DNA of 64,000 bases from Cololabis saira (GCF_033807715.1 NC_084607.1:14210441-14274440), one strand, 5' to 3'. Positions 21,848 to 33,467 are shown, counted from the first letter of the stretch. The notes: generated from the letters alone by a model not told the origin. Made by a program: numbers and translations.

Positions 21848-22874
21848 ATTAAATCTGCAAGCAGCGATGAACGGGCCCTCGCACCTTTGTGCACGTTCAA
21901 GCGTGCTGCAGTGGAAGCACTTGTATGACTTGCATGTAGATGTCTTCAGGCCTGGACATTTAGCGGATAACACCAGCCACGTCTCTCTATATTAAACCAT
22001 TCAAAAGTTATGGCAGAAAGTAGGAACTATCAGATATCGACCAATCAGATGAAGGGGCGTGGCTAATTTGCAGCAATTAGGTTCAAGGACTCAAAACTGA
22101 GTCCGATGACACCACCCACGAGTCTTTATGTCAAACCATTCAAAAGTTATTGCAGAAAATCGGAACTATCACATATCGAGCAATCAGAAGAAGGGGCGGG
22201 GCTAATTTGCACCAATTATGTTCAAGGACTCAAAACCAAGTCTGATGACACCACCCATGACTCTTTATATCACACCATTCAAAAGTTATGGCAGAAAATA
22301 GGAACTATCACATATCGACCAATCAGATGAAGTGGGGGCGCGCTTTTTGGCATCTATCGTCGCCACGGTAACGCTTTTGACTGAGAAAAGTAATGTGCAT
22401 CGTCGAGGGATCGAGACGCACATTTTGATGTATAACACACCTGGGTGCACTTTACGGTTCGGGCCGTATTAACTGCCGAAGACATGGCATAAATTGCGCC
22501 AAAATTACACAAATAATTCAAAATGGTTGACTTCCTGTTCGGTTTCGGCCATGGCGACAGGAGACTTTTCTTTAAGTTGCCACATGATACAGGTGTGTAC
22601 CGATTTTCGTGCATTTACGTCAAACTGTATTGTGGGGCTTGAAGCACAAAGTTTTCTAGGGGGTGCTGTTGAGCCATTAGGCCACACCCATTAATGCAAA
22701 CCATGAAATATCAAATGTATTGCCAGGCCTGGCTTGCGTGCAAAATTTGGTGACTTTTGTGGCACGTTTAGGGGGGCAAAAAGGCCCTTATTTCGTCAGA
22801 AAAACGAGAATAATAAAAAAAAAAATTCGTACAGATACAATAGGGCCTTCGCACTGTAAGTGCTTGGGCCCTGA
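21848..22874 (-). mobile_element. GGGCCC-hairpin interspersed element, copy 1 (three 139-bp units)
   Basis: Runs from TTAAATCTGCAAGCAGCGAT at the left (end B) to CTGTAAGTGCTTGGGCCCTG at the right (end A, inverted). It is the reverse of the longest copy at 28779-30762 with a shorter tandem array: units align at 22002, 22141 and 22280 (spacing 139 bp). End A can fold: GGGCC...GGCCC enclosing GCAC...GTGC. No coding sequence. It lies inside hAT 21323-24020. Confidence 0.75.
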
Positions 22875-23005
22875 TAAAAGTAAATAAATAAACTATGAAA
22901 AGTCCCAAACTCAAAATGCAACATGACTGTTATTTAGCTTATGACAGAACTAAGAGCTTCAGCCACATGCTCCCAGCCTTAGCCTAAGGCCCTTAGGCTG
23001 TAAGG

Positions 23006-23646
23006 CAGTGGTCGGCAACTGGCGGCCCGCGGGCCAAAATTGGCCGTACTTGCTTGCTTTAAAGTGATTTGTTGTGGTTTAAACTGTGAAAAATACAACT
23101 GATAACTTACCTTGAGTTTTGCTGTTGGTCTTTTAAATGGTAAAACGTCCATTATATGTCTAAAAATACTTTGGAAAATCCGCCTCATTTGCATATCCTC
23201 TCACTCGCTTCAGGAGACACAGAGAGACTGCTGCTCCGTGTGCATCTAGGTGCGTCATGGGTTTTTCATGTGTTTAATGTCGTTCTGTGTATTTTAAAGA
23301 AGGACTGCATTTGTTAGTAGCTTGGCAGAAAATAATATTATTATCACCAAGTTACTTATAAGCGGTTTCATGACGCAGCCACAGAGTAGCGCTAAAGCAG
23401 TAATAACACACTAATAACAGTCTGTAGCAAATTCAAGTTACTTTATTTAAACTAATGACTTTCTTAAATTACTTTTTTGTACAATATATAATAGTATAAT
23501 AATACTAGTAGCCTATAGATAAGGGGAAAAAAGTTTTGTTTAGTAGAAAAAAAACATGCTTCGCCTGATTGATGTGATGTTCTGGCCCACCGTTCAGTTG
23601 CTCCGAAAAAATTTGGCCCGAGGCCAAACTTACTTGCCGACCCCTG
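23006..23646. mobile_element. hAT-type element with perfect 8-bp duplication
   Basis: Ends CAGTGGTCGGCAACTGGCGG and, inverted, CAGGGGTCGGCAAGTAAGTT; flanking duplication CTGTAAGG at 22998-23005 and 23647-23654. The end motif GGTCGGCAA with GCCCGCGGGCC next to it is known from Charlie/Tip100-type hAT elements. Interior (641 bp) is non-coding. Confidence 0.85.
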
Positions 23647-24017
23647 CTGTAAGGTGAACCCTGTTATTGTTTCATCCCACTCCCACCTTTGGGGACTACA
23701 CAATCTTTACATCATAAAAAAGATCGATTCATGTTCACCTTATAAGTAACAGTTCGGAGCTCAAAACCCTGCAGGAGTCCCTTGATCGGGACCGCAAAAC
23801 GGTACTAGTCTCTTCTGACTTTGGTAAGATTTTCGTCCGCGGGTAGAGGCGCGGTCGTCACGTGATCCTGCTGCACCAATAGGATGCGCGTTACTAATAA
23901 ACCCAATATATTAATATTTATAACCCAATATCGAGCTACAGTTTGTCACCTCCACGACACGTATCATGATGTTTTTGTATCGCAAAATTTCGTGGCACGA
24001 TATATATTGTTACACCC

Positions 24018-24020
<3 letters not shown>

Positions 24021-24091
<71 letters not shown>

Positions 24092-24105
24092 CATACATAC
24101 ATTTA
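24021..24105. repeat. (TA)n then (TACA)n compound array
   Basis: About 66 bp of TA followed by four TACA units, directly right of the third hAT element. With the arrays at 18060, 20563 and 21289 it forms a chain of TA tracts separating hAT elements. Confidence 0.97.
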
Positions 24106-24109
24106 ATCT

Positions 24110-25410
24110 CTTATGACCCGTTCCTTGAACTGCAAGGGGTTTGTGTTGCCCGAATGATCCTAGGAGCTATGTTGTCGGGGGCATTATGCCCCTGGTAAGG
24201 TCTCCTATGACAAGCAGATCCTAGGTGACGGACCAGACTAAGAGTGGTTCATAAGCCAAACATTGATGTAAAAAATTCAGCTGATAGTCGAACCTCGGAT
24301 TCAAGAGGAACGATACGGTTTTCGTCCTGGTTGTGGAACACTGGACCAGTTCTATACCCTCTGCAGGGTGCTCGAGGGCTCATGAGAATTTGCCCAAGCA
24401 GTCCACATGTGTTTTGTGGATCTGGAGAAGGCATTCAACCATGTCCTTAGTGTCATTCTGTGGGGGGTGCTCTGCGAGTATGCGGTCTGGGGCCATCTAC
24501 TAAGGGGCTGTTGGGTCTCTGTATGAGCAGAGCAGGAGTTTGGTTTGCATTGCCGACAGTAAGTCGGACATGTTCCCTGGGCATGTTGGGCCTCGGCAGG
24601 GCTGCCTTTTGTCACCGGTTCTGTTCATAATTTTATCGACAGGATTTTTTAGGTATAGCCAGGGGCCGGAACCACTCCTGTTTGGGAACCACAAGATTCC
24701 ATCTCTGCTTTTTGCAGATGATGTTGCCCTGTTGACTTCATCAGGCCAAGACATTCAGCATGAGCTGGGGCGGTTTGTAGCCGAGTGCGAAGCGACTGGG
24801 ATGGGAATCAGCACCTCAAAATCTGAGGTCATGGTTCTCTACCAGAAAAGGGTGGCGTGCCCTCTTCAGGTAGGTGGAGAGGTCTTGCCTCAAGTGAAGG
24901 AGTTTAAATAGCTTGGGGTCTTGTTCACGAGTGAGGAAAATATGGAGAGTGAGATTGACAGACAGATTGGTGCAGCATCCGTAGTTATGTGGTCAGTGTA
25001 CTGGACCGTCGTGGTGAAAAAGGAGCTAAGTCAAAAGGCCAAGCTCTCGATTTACCGGCCAATCTACGTTCCCACCCTCACCTATGGTCATGAAAGTGGG
25101 TAATGACCGAAGCGACCAGATCATTGATACAAGCAACCGAGATTAGTTTTCTCCGTAGGGTGGCTGGACGTTCCCTTAGAGATAGGGAGAGAAGCTCAGT
25201 CAGGAGGTGCTCGGAGTTGGACCACTGCTCCTTCACATTGAGCGGAGTCAGCTGAGATGGCTTGGGCATCTGTATTGGATGCCTCCTGGACGCCTCCCTA
25301 GAGAGGTGTTCCAGGCATGTCCCACTGGGAGGAGACCCCAGCATCTCTGTTTAAACTGCTGCCTCTGCGACCCAATTCCGGATAAGCGGAAGAAGATGGA
25401 TAGATGGATA
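24110..25410 (+). pseudogene. Rex3-like LINE, reverse transcriptase and 3' tail
   Basis: Encodes, with interruptions, the RT core in order: a VDLEKAFN catalytic-Asp block near 24420-24440, RQGCLLSPVLF (near 24595-24625), the catalytic FADDV (24711-24725), then GMGISTSKSE and LGVLFTSEE, IDRQIGAAS, YVPTLTYGHE and the MPPGRLPREVFQACPTGRRP end. A TAG at 24909-24911 replaces the Tyr of the usual FKYLGVL; other stops and frameshifts occur around 24450-24540 and 25100. The block CAGGGCTGCCTTTTGTCACC is a diagnostic Rex3 stretch. The 3' end is a GATGGATAGATGGATA tail near 25395. Endonuclease domain absent (5'-truncated). RTE clade; not functional. Confidence 0.9.
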
Positions 25411-26660
25411 TCTTATGACATCTGTTTCTTTCACAGTTACACCATTCTGTGTTGATCATCATTGATCTTTTTCAGGAATCTGACCATTACAAGGCTACAA
25501 AACAACAAGCTTCATTCTGTGAGTAGACACTTCCTGTTGTTTGTAATACACAAATAGGTACAACGGCAATAAAAAAAACAAGTAAAAAGAAACCTTCTAA
25601 AATGAGACAAACTTCATTTAGAGAAAGTCGGCAGTGAACTGAATATAGCTCGCCACTATTAGGGAATGTCCAAAGGCATTTATAGTACTCTGACTTGACT
25701 CAAATGAATGCCTGAGGCTATCCAGACACTAAAACATTTTGAAAACCATTTCGGCCTCTTAAAAAATAAAAACCCTTCAACCTCACACCTTCAAATGTGC
25801 TTTATTTTCGGACCTGTTTTTGAGTGTGACTAAACAAAGCAGCTTGATGCCCATGGCTGCCTGGGCTCAAGGAGAACGCTGTTAATATTGCGTGAAGGTA
25901 CAGTATATTCTAATGAAGCAGGGTTTTTACTCTCTGAAAAAAAGGTTAATAATTTCAATTCAATAATTTCACTACGTCATGAATCAAGAATTTGCAACTA
26001 ATGGTGGAAAACCGCTCAGAAAAACATACAGATTCCACCCCAACATAATATCAAGCCAACAAGCAGCGTTTCACCTTTGTATCTCAACTCTGACTCACAG
26101 GCTGGAACTTTTAAAAAGTCCTTGATTTGGCTCAGAGTCAAACCCCATGAATCCACATCCTGCAGTATGATCCTGCACATTTTTGTCACCACAGTCCACA
26201 CTGAGCGTCAACAGCTGCTCCGGTACTGTAGAAAACATCTTGTGGTGAATTCACTTCAATCCACTTCAGCTCCCTGGGAAGTAAATTCTGAGTTATTCAA
26301 GTTACCCCATCAGAGCAGGAAGCATTTGACTTCACATAGGCCAATATGAGAAAAAAAATAAGTAATATGAATTACAACTTTTTTTTATATTAAACTCAAA
26401 GAATAATTCATTTTTAAAAGGGAATGAATTCTAAATTAATGTTGTTAAATAAGCAGGCTGCTGCACAAAGCTGATGCTCACCACTATCAAGTGGCCCACA
26501 CTGGCCACTTGCTAATATCAAGTTGGACCTTGTTTTCTTTTTTTAAAACATGGCTTAAATCCTTCAAACTCAGAGCATTTACCTGTCAAAACCTAACATC
26601 TATAAAAACATGTAATATAGATTGCCTCATGTTGTTGTTTTTTCAGCACAACATGGGCAA
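25411..26660. other. No gene recognised
   Basis: Unassigned sequence; frames up to 90 codons without motifs. Confidence 0.5.
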
Positions 26661-26663
26661 TTC

Positions 26664-26745
26664 TGTCCATCCATCTTTCTACACTTAGTTAATGCTAAAC
26701 AGGGTCATGGGGGTCTGCTGGAGCCTATCCTGGGTAATTAGAGGA
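26664..26745 (-). mobile_element. Dispersed retroposon fragment
   Basis: TCCATCCATC followed by CAGGGTCATGGGGGTCTGCT and GGAGCCTATCCTGGG matches the first 80 bp of the retroposon at 21420-21775, including its simple-repeat tail side. Confidence 0.7.
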
Positions 26746-27574
26746 AAAAACATTTCCTCATTTAACCAACTGCATAAACACACGTGAGGAAAAAGTATTC
26801 AGAATGTTAATAATCAGATTGAATTTTATTGATTTAACCTACTATCTATCATCAGTAAATTATGTCATAGTGCAAAGTTTATTTTTATGAACAAAATTAA
26901 CAGAAAAAAATGTCTAATTTGGGAATTCTGTACAATTATTGCTACTCTCATTTATAAAAAACAACAATAAAAAGTTAATTATAGCATTGACTGAACTGCC
27001 CATAAAGAAGGAGAAAAAAGGGCATTTTGTAAAGCCGGAAGATGTGACCAATAAACACTTGAGGCAACACTTTTTTGTTAATGTTTTGTTTCAAATGTCA
27101 ACAGATGTCAACCAGAAATTGCTTGTCTTACCTTTAATTCTTTGTTGCATTGCATCAGCAGGTTGCTGGAAACATTCCCCGGAGATTTTGAGCTATATTG
27201 ATCAGATATCATCAAGCATTTGCAGTTAGGATGCAAATGTTCAAGTCCACTGCTTCCAAAAGGTGCTCTGTTGGGTTGAAATATCAACACTTTTGAAAGC
27301 TATTTCAGTACTTTTATGTCAATGTCATAGTCAAGAAAAATATCCTGCTCACCATTATAACAGCAACATACGTTTATGTTGTTCTCGCCAAATTCTGATC
27401 CTCCCATTCAAACGTTGCAAAGGAAGTCCTCTCGGCAAACAATCTTTTATCCTCCATTTCTGGTGAAAGGGTGTGCATTATAGTCTCAGTTACATGTTCC
27501 GTTTCAAGGTGACTGTGTTGTGCTTTCATAGATGGTCCTCTGCATAGTTAGTTTGCAGTGAGATGTTATTTGAG
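26746..27574. other. No gene recognised
   Basis: AT-rich unassigned sequence; the longest frame, 96 codons at 26939-27229 (+), has no recognisable domain. Confidence 0.5.
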
Positions 27575-27900
27575 TTATTGCTGCCTGTCAGTCATCTCCA
27601 ACCAATCTGGCCATTCTCCTCGGATCATTGGCATCAACAAGGCATTTTCTCTCACAACTGCTGCTCACTGAGTATTTTCTCTTTTTCTGACTCTTTGCTG
27701 CAAACCTTAGTGATGGGTTTGTATTAAAATCCCAGTAGACCAGCAGTTTGGGAAATAGTCAACAGCCTGTCTGGCACCAACAAACCTGTCATGTTCAAAA
27801 ATCACTGAAATTACCATTCTTCCCCATGCAGACGCATGCTTTGAACTTCAGCGTGTCATCTTGACCATATCTACATACCTAAATGCACTGGGCTTAAATC
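27575..27900. repeat. Dispersed fish repeat fragment
   Basis: Blocks TCTGGCCATTCTCCTCGGAT, GGCATCAACAAGGCATTTTC, ATCCCAGTAGACCAGCAGTTT and CTGTCTGGCACCAACAAACC occur in the order of a widely dispersed fish repeat that I recall ending in ACCTGATAAAGTGG-type sequence. A piece resembling that end lies separately at 35400-35460. Class uncertain. Confidence 0.5.
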
Positions 27901-28778
27901 AAACATCTTTTGAAAGAAGTTCAAACAATCCCTTGGTCATTCATGAGGCTTAAAGATACAAGATCTTCTCAAGACTGCGAAAAGGTAGCATAATGTAAAA
28001 ACATGTCTTTTCTGTTGCTAAGAAATAATAGCAAGTATTTTACTTGGAGACACAGGTCTGATCTATGACAAATCAAGGTTACACTGTGCCAGGACAATTC
28101 ATCGTTTAATTTCTGTGGAAGATGAGCGTACTCTTTTAATGACAAGAAAATCAACTCTCGCCGGTTGCCGTGTGCTATAGATGACAAGGTCAAAAGGAGA
28201 TGGCAGCAGAGTCTTAATTAAAAGTCACTGGTGATACGACCCAAATTCAGCTTGTCCAGTCATTTCTTTACTGACAAAGAATCATTACATTAGATGTCAG
28301 AGCGGATCAATATTCTGACAGGGTGAGGTACCCTCGTTCCCATCTTCCACTCCAAACCTGTGCATTGACTGCAAACCTAAAGCAACAAGAAGGATGAGGT
28401 CAAAGATTTGTTCAAATCAGCACCTTCATCCTGGCAGCTAGGACAGGAGGAATCACTCTTCGTTTGTTGAGGCAGACTGTACCAGCGAGGCATCATTAAA
28501 TTCGTTCTCACTGCTTATTGTGCATAATTCATATTCAGCCGTTGAAATATAAATGTTGCTGTGTTGCAGAAACTCTGCTAGACCCAGGCACAAGATGAGG
28601 GCCAGAATCAAACCCAAGTGGGAATTTGAAGTTCAAGGAAAGACGTACGGGTGAGCACTCCTTTGGACAGTTCTGGATCGCCTGCAGCAGAATCAATTTT
28701 GAATGTTATTCTGAGGCACACAGAGAACCAATGAAATACAGAGTCTATTTAATTGGGCATTATGTAATATTGTAATTA
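27901..28778. other. No gene recognised
   Basis: Unassigned sequence; short frames only. Confidence 0.5.
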
Positions 28779-30762
28779 GGGCCCGAACACTTACAGTGCG
28801 AAGGCCCTATTGTATCTGTAGGAATTCTTTCTTCTTTATTTTTCTGACGAAAGGAGGGCCTTTTTGCCCCCATAAACGTGCCCCAAAAGTCACCAAATTT
28901 TGCACGCAAGCCAGGCCTGGCGAAAAATGTAATATTTAAGGGTTTGCATTAATGGGTGTGGCAAAATGGCTCAACAGTGCCCCCTAGAAAACTTTGTGTC
29001 TCAAGCCCCACAATACGGTTTGACATACATGCACGAAAATCGGTACACACCTGTATCATGTCGCAACTTAAATAAGAGTCTCTTGGTGCCATGGCGGAAA
29101 CCGAACAGCAAGTCGGCCATTTTCCATTAATCGTGTAATTTTGGTGCAATTTATGCCATTTCTTTGGCAGTTAATACGGCCCGAACCGTAATGTGCACCC
29201 AAGTGTGTTATGCATCAAAATGTCCGTCCCCATCCTGCGACGACGCGCAATACTTTTCTCAGTCAAAAGCGTTACCGTGGCGATGATAGATGCCAAAAAG
29301 CACGCGCGCACTTCATCTGGTTGGTCCATATTTGATAGTTCCTACTTTCTGCCATATCTTTTGAATGGTGTGATATGTCATGGGTGGTGTCATCTGACTC
29401 GGTATTGAGTACTTGACCTTCATTGGCATGAATTAGCCCCGTCCCTTCTTCTGATTGGTCGCTATGTGATAGTTCCTATTTTCTGCCATAACTTTTGAAT
29501 GGTTTGACATAAAGAGTTGTGGGTTGCGTCATCGGACTCGGTTTTGAGTGCTTGAACATAATTGGTACAAATTAGCCCGCTGCTTCATCTGATTGGTCAA
29601 TATTTGATAGTCCCTATTCACTGCCATAACTTTTGAATGGTTTGACATAAACACTCGTGGGAGGTGTCATTGAATTCGTTATTGAGTACTTGACCTTCAT
29701 TGGTCTTAATTAGCCCCACCCCTTCTTCTGATTGGTGAATATTTGATAGTCTCTATTTTCTACTATAACTTTTGAATGGTTTGACATAGAGAGTCGTGGG
29801 TGGTGTCATTGAACTCAGTATTGAGTACTTGACCTTCATTGGCCTTAATTAGCCCCGCCCCTTCTTCAGATGGGTCAATATTTGATAATCCCTATTTTCT
29901 ACTATAACTTTTGAATGGTGTGATATAAAGAGTCATGGGTGGTGTCATCTGACTCGGTATTGAGTACTTGACCTTCATTGGCATGAATTAGCCCCAACCC
30001 TTATTCTGATTGGTCGATATGTGATAGTTCCTATTTTCTGCCATAACTTTTGAATGGTTTGATATAAAGAGTTGTGGGTGGCGTCATCGGACTCGGTTTT
30101 GAGTGCTTGAACATAATTGGTACAAATTAGCCCTGCTGCTTCTTCTGATTGGTCAATATTTGATAGTCCCTATTCTCTGCCATAACTTTTGAATGGTTTG
30201 ACATAAAGACTCGTGGGAGGTGTCATTGAACTCGGTATTGAGTACTTGACATTCATTGGCTTTAATTAGCCCCGCCCCTTCTTCTGATTGGTCAATATTT
30301 GATAGTCCCTATTTTCTACTATAACTTTTGAATGGTTTGACATAGAGAGTCGTGGGTGGTGTCATCGAACTCGGTTTTGAGTATTTGACCTTCATTTGCA
30401 TTAATTAGCCCCGCCCCTTTTTCTGATTGGTCGATATTTGATATATCCGATTTTCTGCAATAACTTTTGAATGGTTTTACGTAAAGACTCGTGGGTGGTG
30501 TCATCGGACTCAGTTTTGAGTCCTTGAACACAATTGCTGGAAATTAGCCCCGCCCCTTCATCTGATTGGTCGATATCTGATAGTTCCTACTTTCTGCCAT
30601 AACTTTTGAGTGGTTTGGTATAGAGAGTTGTGGCTGGTGTCATCTGCTAAATGTCCAGGCCTGAAGAATCTACATGCAAGTCATACAAGCGCTTCCACTG
30701 CAGCACGCCTGAACGTGCACAAGGGTGCGAGGGCCCGTTCATCGCTGCTTGCAGCTTTAATT
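28779..30762 (+). mobile_element. GGGCCC-hairpin interspersed element, longest copy
   Basis: Runs from end A (GGGCCCGAACACTTACAGTG, near-hairpin) to end B (CATCGCTGCTTGCAGCTTTA, with a GCTGC/GCAGC hairpin). The ends are not inverted copies of each other. A non-coding left region of about 550 bp, in which phrases such as AAATTTTGCACGCAAGCCAG are conserved between copies, is followed by ten tandem 139-bp units. No protein is encoded. Asymmetric hairpin-bearing ends plus an internal tandem array recall Helentron-derived non-autonomous elements, but this is only an inference; a LINE-independent DNA element is equally open. Other copies: 21848-22874, 33486-34160, 51096-53576, 62646-63320. Confidence 0.75.
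29322..30645 (+). repeat. Ten-unit 139-bp tandem array with four-unit higher-order period
   Basis: The anchor TTGAATGGT (last unit TTGAGTGGT) occurs at 29361, 29495, 29633, 29772, 29911, 30050, 30189, 30328, 30467 and 30606: steps of 134, 138, then 139 bp throughout. Units 1-4 resemble units 5-8 respectively more than their neighbours: units 2 and 6 share GAGTGCTTGAACATAATTGG, units 3 and 7 share ACTCGTGGGAGGTGTCATTG. This gives a higher-order period near 556 bp. Confidence 0.9.
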
Positions 30763-32555
30763 CTTTTTAATATTTCTTGATTACGTTTTAAATAAAGACT
30801 TACGCTATGCACAACTAGGGTGATAAATTCTCATCATTATGTCATTTGTCATCGATCAAACAGGCTTCATATCTGCTTCAGCACAAAATATTCGGAAACT
30901 ATTACAAATGAAGCAAAGGTTACGATCATCCTTGAAAACTTGAAATAAAAGACCGTAACTCTAATGGTGCTTGATTGAAATTGGCTGACTCAAAGAGGAA
31001 GAAGTGTGAAAAGCTATTTTAAAAAAATACAATAAAAGATGAAACGTAAATATGGAGGTCTTCCACTACCAAAAATAATTTCCTTGTCCATTATTGCCTC
31101 TGTAAAGTATTTGTTGCAAGGTAACTCCATTAAATGTGATGCCACATCTGAGGGATTTCTTGGAGGTCAATGCCCACAGACTTAAATGTGACTCTTTTCT
31201 GGTGTGACATGTGACCTTTAGATGCAAAAAAGGTGTTTTCATTGCAGTCTTACAAAATATGTATTATTATTTGAATCAACAGAAAGAGAGTTTTGAAAGT
31301 ATTTTTTTTTATCTCTTTTTTGGGTCATTTGTGAGCTTTTGAATGCATTTCATAGATGTTTTCTATTTGCGATTCCAATCCGCAGTTTCAAGGGAAATGA
31401 AAACTCTCACGTTCATGTAAATGTTACATATCACAAGTAAACCACTATTGTGAGATTATTTGTTTTGCTTTTTTCAGATTATTATGCTTTATTAATTTTT
31501 ATTTTAGTATATGTGAGAAATTTAGCCATATATTGTTTTCCCTTATTTAAAGTATATTCTTCACATTTCCCAACTGAACTCTTGATATCATTTGATTTCC
31601 ATTTCCATGTGGAGTACTACCATGAGGCTTTCTGTGGAGCTGGCTACTTTGTTCACGGCAGGAGACAGTCTGTGTTGAAGGGCCAGCTTTGACTTATTTT
31701 ACAGGAACCTCTCCTCTTGTGCACTGATCCCTACAGAGTGATTCACTTTCCTGTTGCTTTTCCAACATCCAACCAAATCCTTCCAACGTGACCTGTTTTC
31801 AAGCCACTAAACCATTATCAGTCAACAAGCATCATGTTCACCATTAACCACGAAGCATCATTTATGAAAACGTTACATTTTTGCAGCTGTTGCTGCTTTC
31901 CTGTAGCAAAATGAAACGCCACCTGTGCCCACAACAATGGCCCGCAGTCGTACCCTTTCAGCTCTGAACAAAAGATTTTAGCATTAACATAACATTGAAC
32001 ATGCTCTCTTGTTCTCTCAGTATTCAGTTGCCAAGGTGTAGTTTGTATGTATGTGGGAGAAAGAATCACTTAGCAGTGGCCTTGAGAGCAGGTTACTTTC
32101 CGGCTGCAGCATGATATTAATGATGGGAGAGCATGTTGGTGTAGCTCCCATCTATAATACTCATACCATTTACCTTTCCTGTCACAGTACTGTGTGGAGA
32201 AGCCATGTAATGAGTAAAATACCAAAAGACTTACAGCAGGGTAATTACAAGATAATACACCTGCATTTAGCTTTCAATGTCAAGGAAAAAAAAAACACAT
32301 TGTGCAGGAAATCACTGCCACTCATCTCAGTGTACTCAGTTAGTATAAAAAAAACCACAGAAAAATATGTTGCTTCCCTAGTCAACAGCAGCATGTGTTT
32401 GAATTGATTCATCTGAACTATTGTCAGTCAAGACAGGGTTTTTCAGAGAGTTTCCACTCTGCTATACTGTCAAAGATTTCCCAACCTAAATGAACAACCC
32501 TTTTATGTATACCAGCGTTTGCATATTGATTAAAAGATTAACAAAGGGTGAACAG
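30763..32555. other. No gene recognised
   Basis: 1.8 kb of unassigned sequence. Open frames of 80-118 codons (for example 32051-32407, +) have no family motif and unremarkable composition. Confidence 0.5.
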
Positions 32556-32559
32556 AGCT

Positions 32560-32975
32560 TGTTTGATAACAGAAGGATGTGCAGACCTGTGGTCACGATT
32601 TGTGGGTAGTGGCCCAACAAAAATGAGATTGCAAATACAAGTGGCTGAAATGAGATTTCTCTGTAGGGTTGCCAGACTCTCCTTTATCAGTAGGATGAGA
32701 AGATCATCAACTGAGATGGACTCAGAGTAGAGCCGCTGCTCTTTCACACTGTGAGGAGCCAAGTGAAGTGATTCGTGTATCTTGGGGAGGTGTTCTGGAC
32801 ATGTTCAACTGGGAGGAGGCACCCAGGACACGCTGGAGAGATCATATTTCTCAACTGGTTTGAGAACACGCCGGTAGAGCTGGAGGAGGAGAGGGAGCTC
32901 GAGGCATCTCTGCTAAGGATGCTGCTCAGACCCATTCCTGGATTTGTGGAAGTTAATGGGTGGATGGATAAATAA
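32560..32975 (+). pseudogene. Rex3-like LINE, 3'-terminal fragment
   Basis: Aligns with the end of the Rex3 copy at 24110-25410: MRLQIQVAEMRFLCRVARLS corresponds to its IQATE...FLRRVAG block, then GAGGTGTTCTGGACATGTTC and GGAGGAGGCACCCAGGACAC, and a GGATGGATAAATAAA-type tail near 32960. Strongly 5'-truncated, as is usual for LINE copies. Confidence 0.8.
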
Positions 32976-33002
32976 AGTCAACATAAAGAATCACAGGTAT
33001 AG

Positions 33003-33467
33003 TTAAACAACTAATCCATGTAGGTTTCCCATATTCCATAGAACAAGCAGTACACTATATTTACACAGACTGTTCAAGAAAACCTGGACAAACCCTATGT
33101 GGCCCAACCCGTTTTCCCCCCCTATATTGTGTGACTCCATGTTGCAGATGGGTGCAATGAGCAGAACCAGAAGCCTGTCAAAAGGACTAGCAGAGCTCTG
33201 CTGAGACCCCCAGTCGCTCACAGAGCCACTGCGGTTGGGTTCGCCCCCACCAGAGTAAGCCTGCAGATCGACTGCCCGTCCCTGCAGACTTCCACTTGGA
33301 AGGATCCCGAGGTGATCAGCTGTAACTCCTGATTCCTTCAGCTGCGTGAACATAAACCAAATCCGGTTGAAAAGCTTTATACAAACCTTCATCATGATTT
33401 CAACAAACTTAGGTGTGAAGCAACACTCATCCAGATTGTAAAATGAAATTAGAATTAAACCCATCAC
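33003..33467 (-). other. Open reading frame of 154 codons, not recognised
   Basis: One of the longer frames here not made of simple repeats or known TE. The N-terminal third is hydrophobic and helical in character (LILISFYNLDECC..., VEIMMKVCIKLFNRIWFMFTQL); the centre is rich in Gly and Ser, followed by a second hydrophobic stretch. No motif is recognised. No signal for promoter, splice site or conserved neighbour is evident. It may be chance or a decayed TE reading frame. Confidence 0.2.

Larger units (their letters stand above)
21323..24020. mobile_element. hAT element (TAGGGGTGTAAC family) with three nested insertions
   Basis: Ends TAGGGGTGTAACGATA and, inverted, TAGGGGTGTAACAATA; flanking 8-mers are both ATATATAT. 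Host segments 21323-21408, 21786-21847, 22875-22997 and 23655-24020 line up in order with the uninterrupted 1.05-kb copy at 48899-49945, although the third is poorly conserved. Inserted are a retroposon (21420-21775), an interspersed element (21848-22874) and a second hAT miniature element (23006-23646). About 2 kb of its 2.7 kb is therefore later material. Confidence 0.85.

Noticed and set aside
21410..21928. 172-codon plus-strand frame
   Set aside because: Runs through a dispersed retroposon, its target duplication and two other elements; composition reflects the repeat.
29322..30645. CRISPR-like regular array
   Set aside because: Units are contiguous 139-bp tandem repeats without spacers, in a fish genome; it is a minisatellite.
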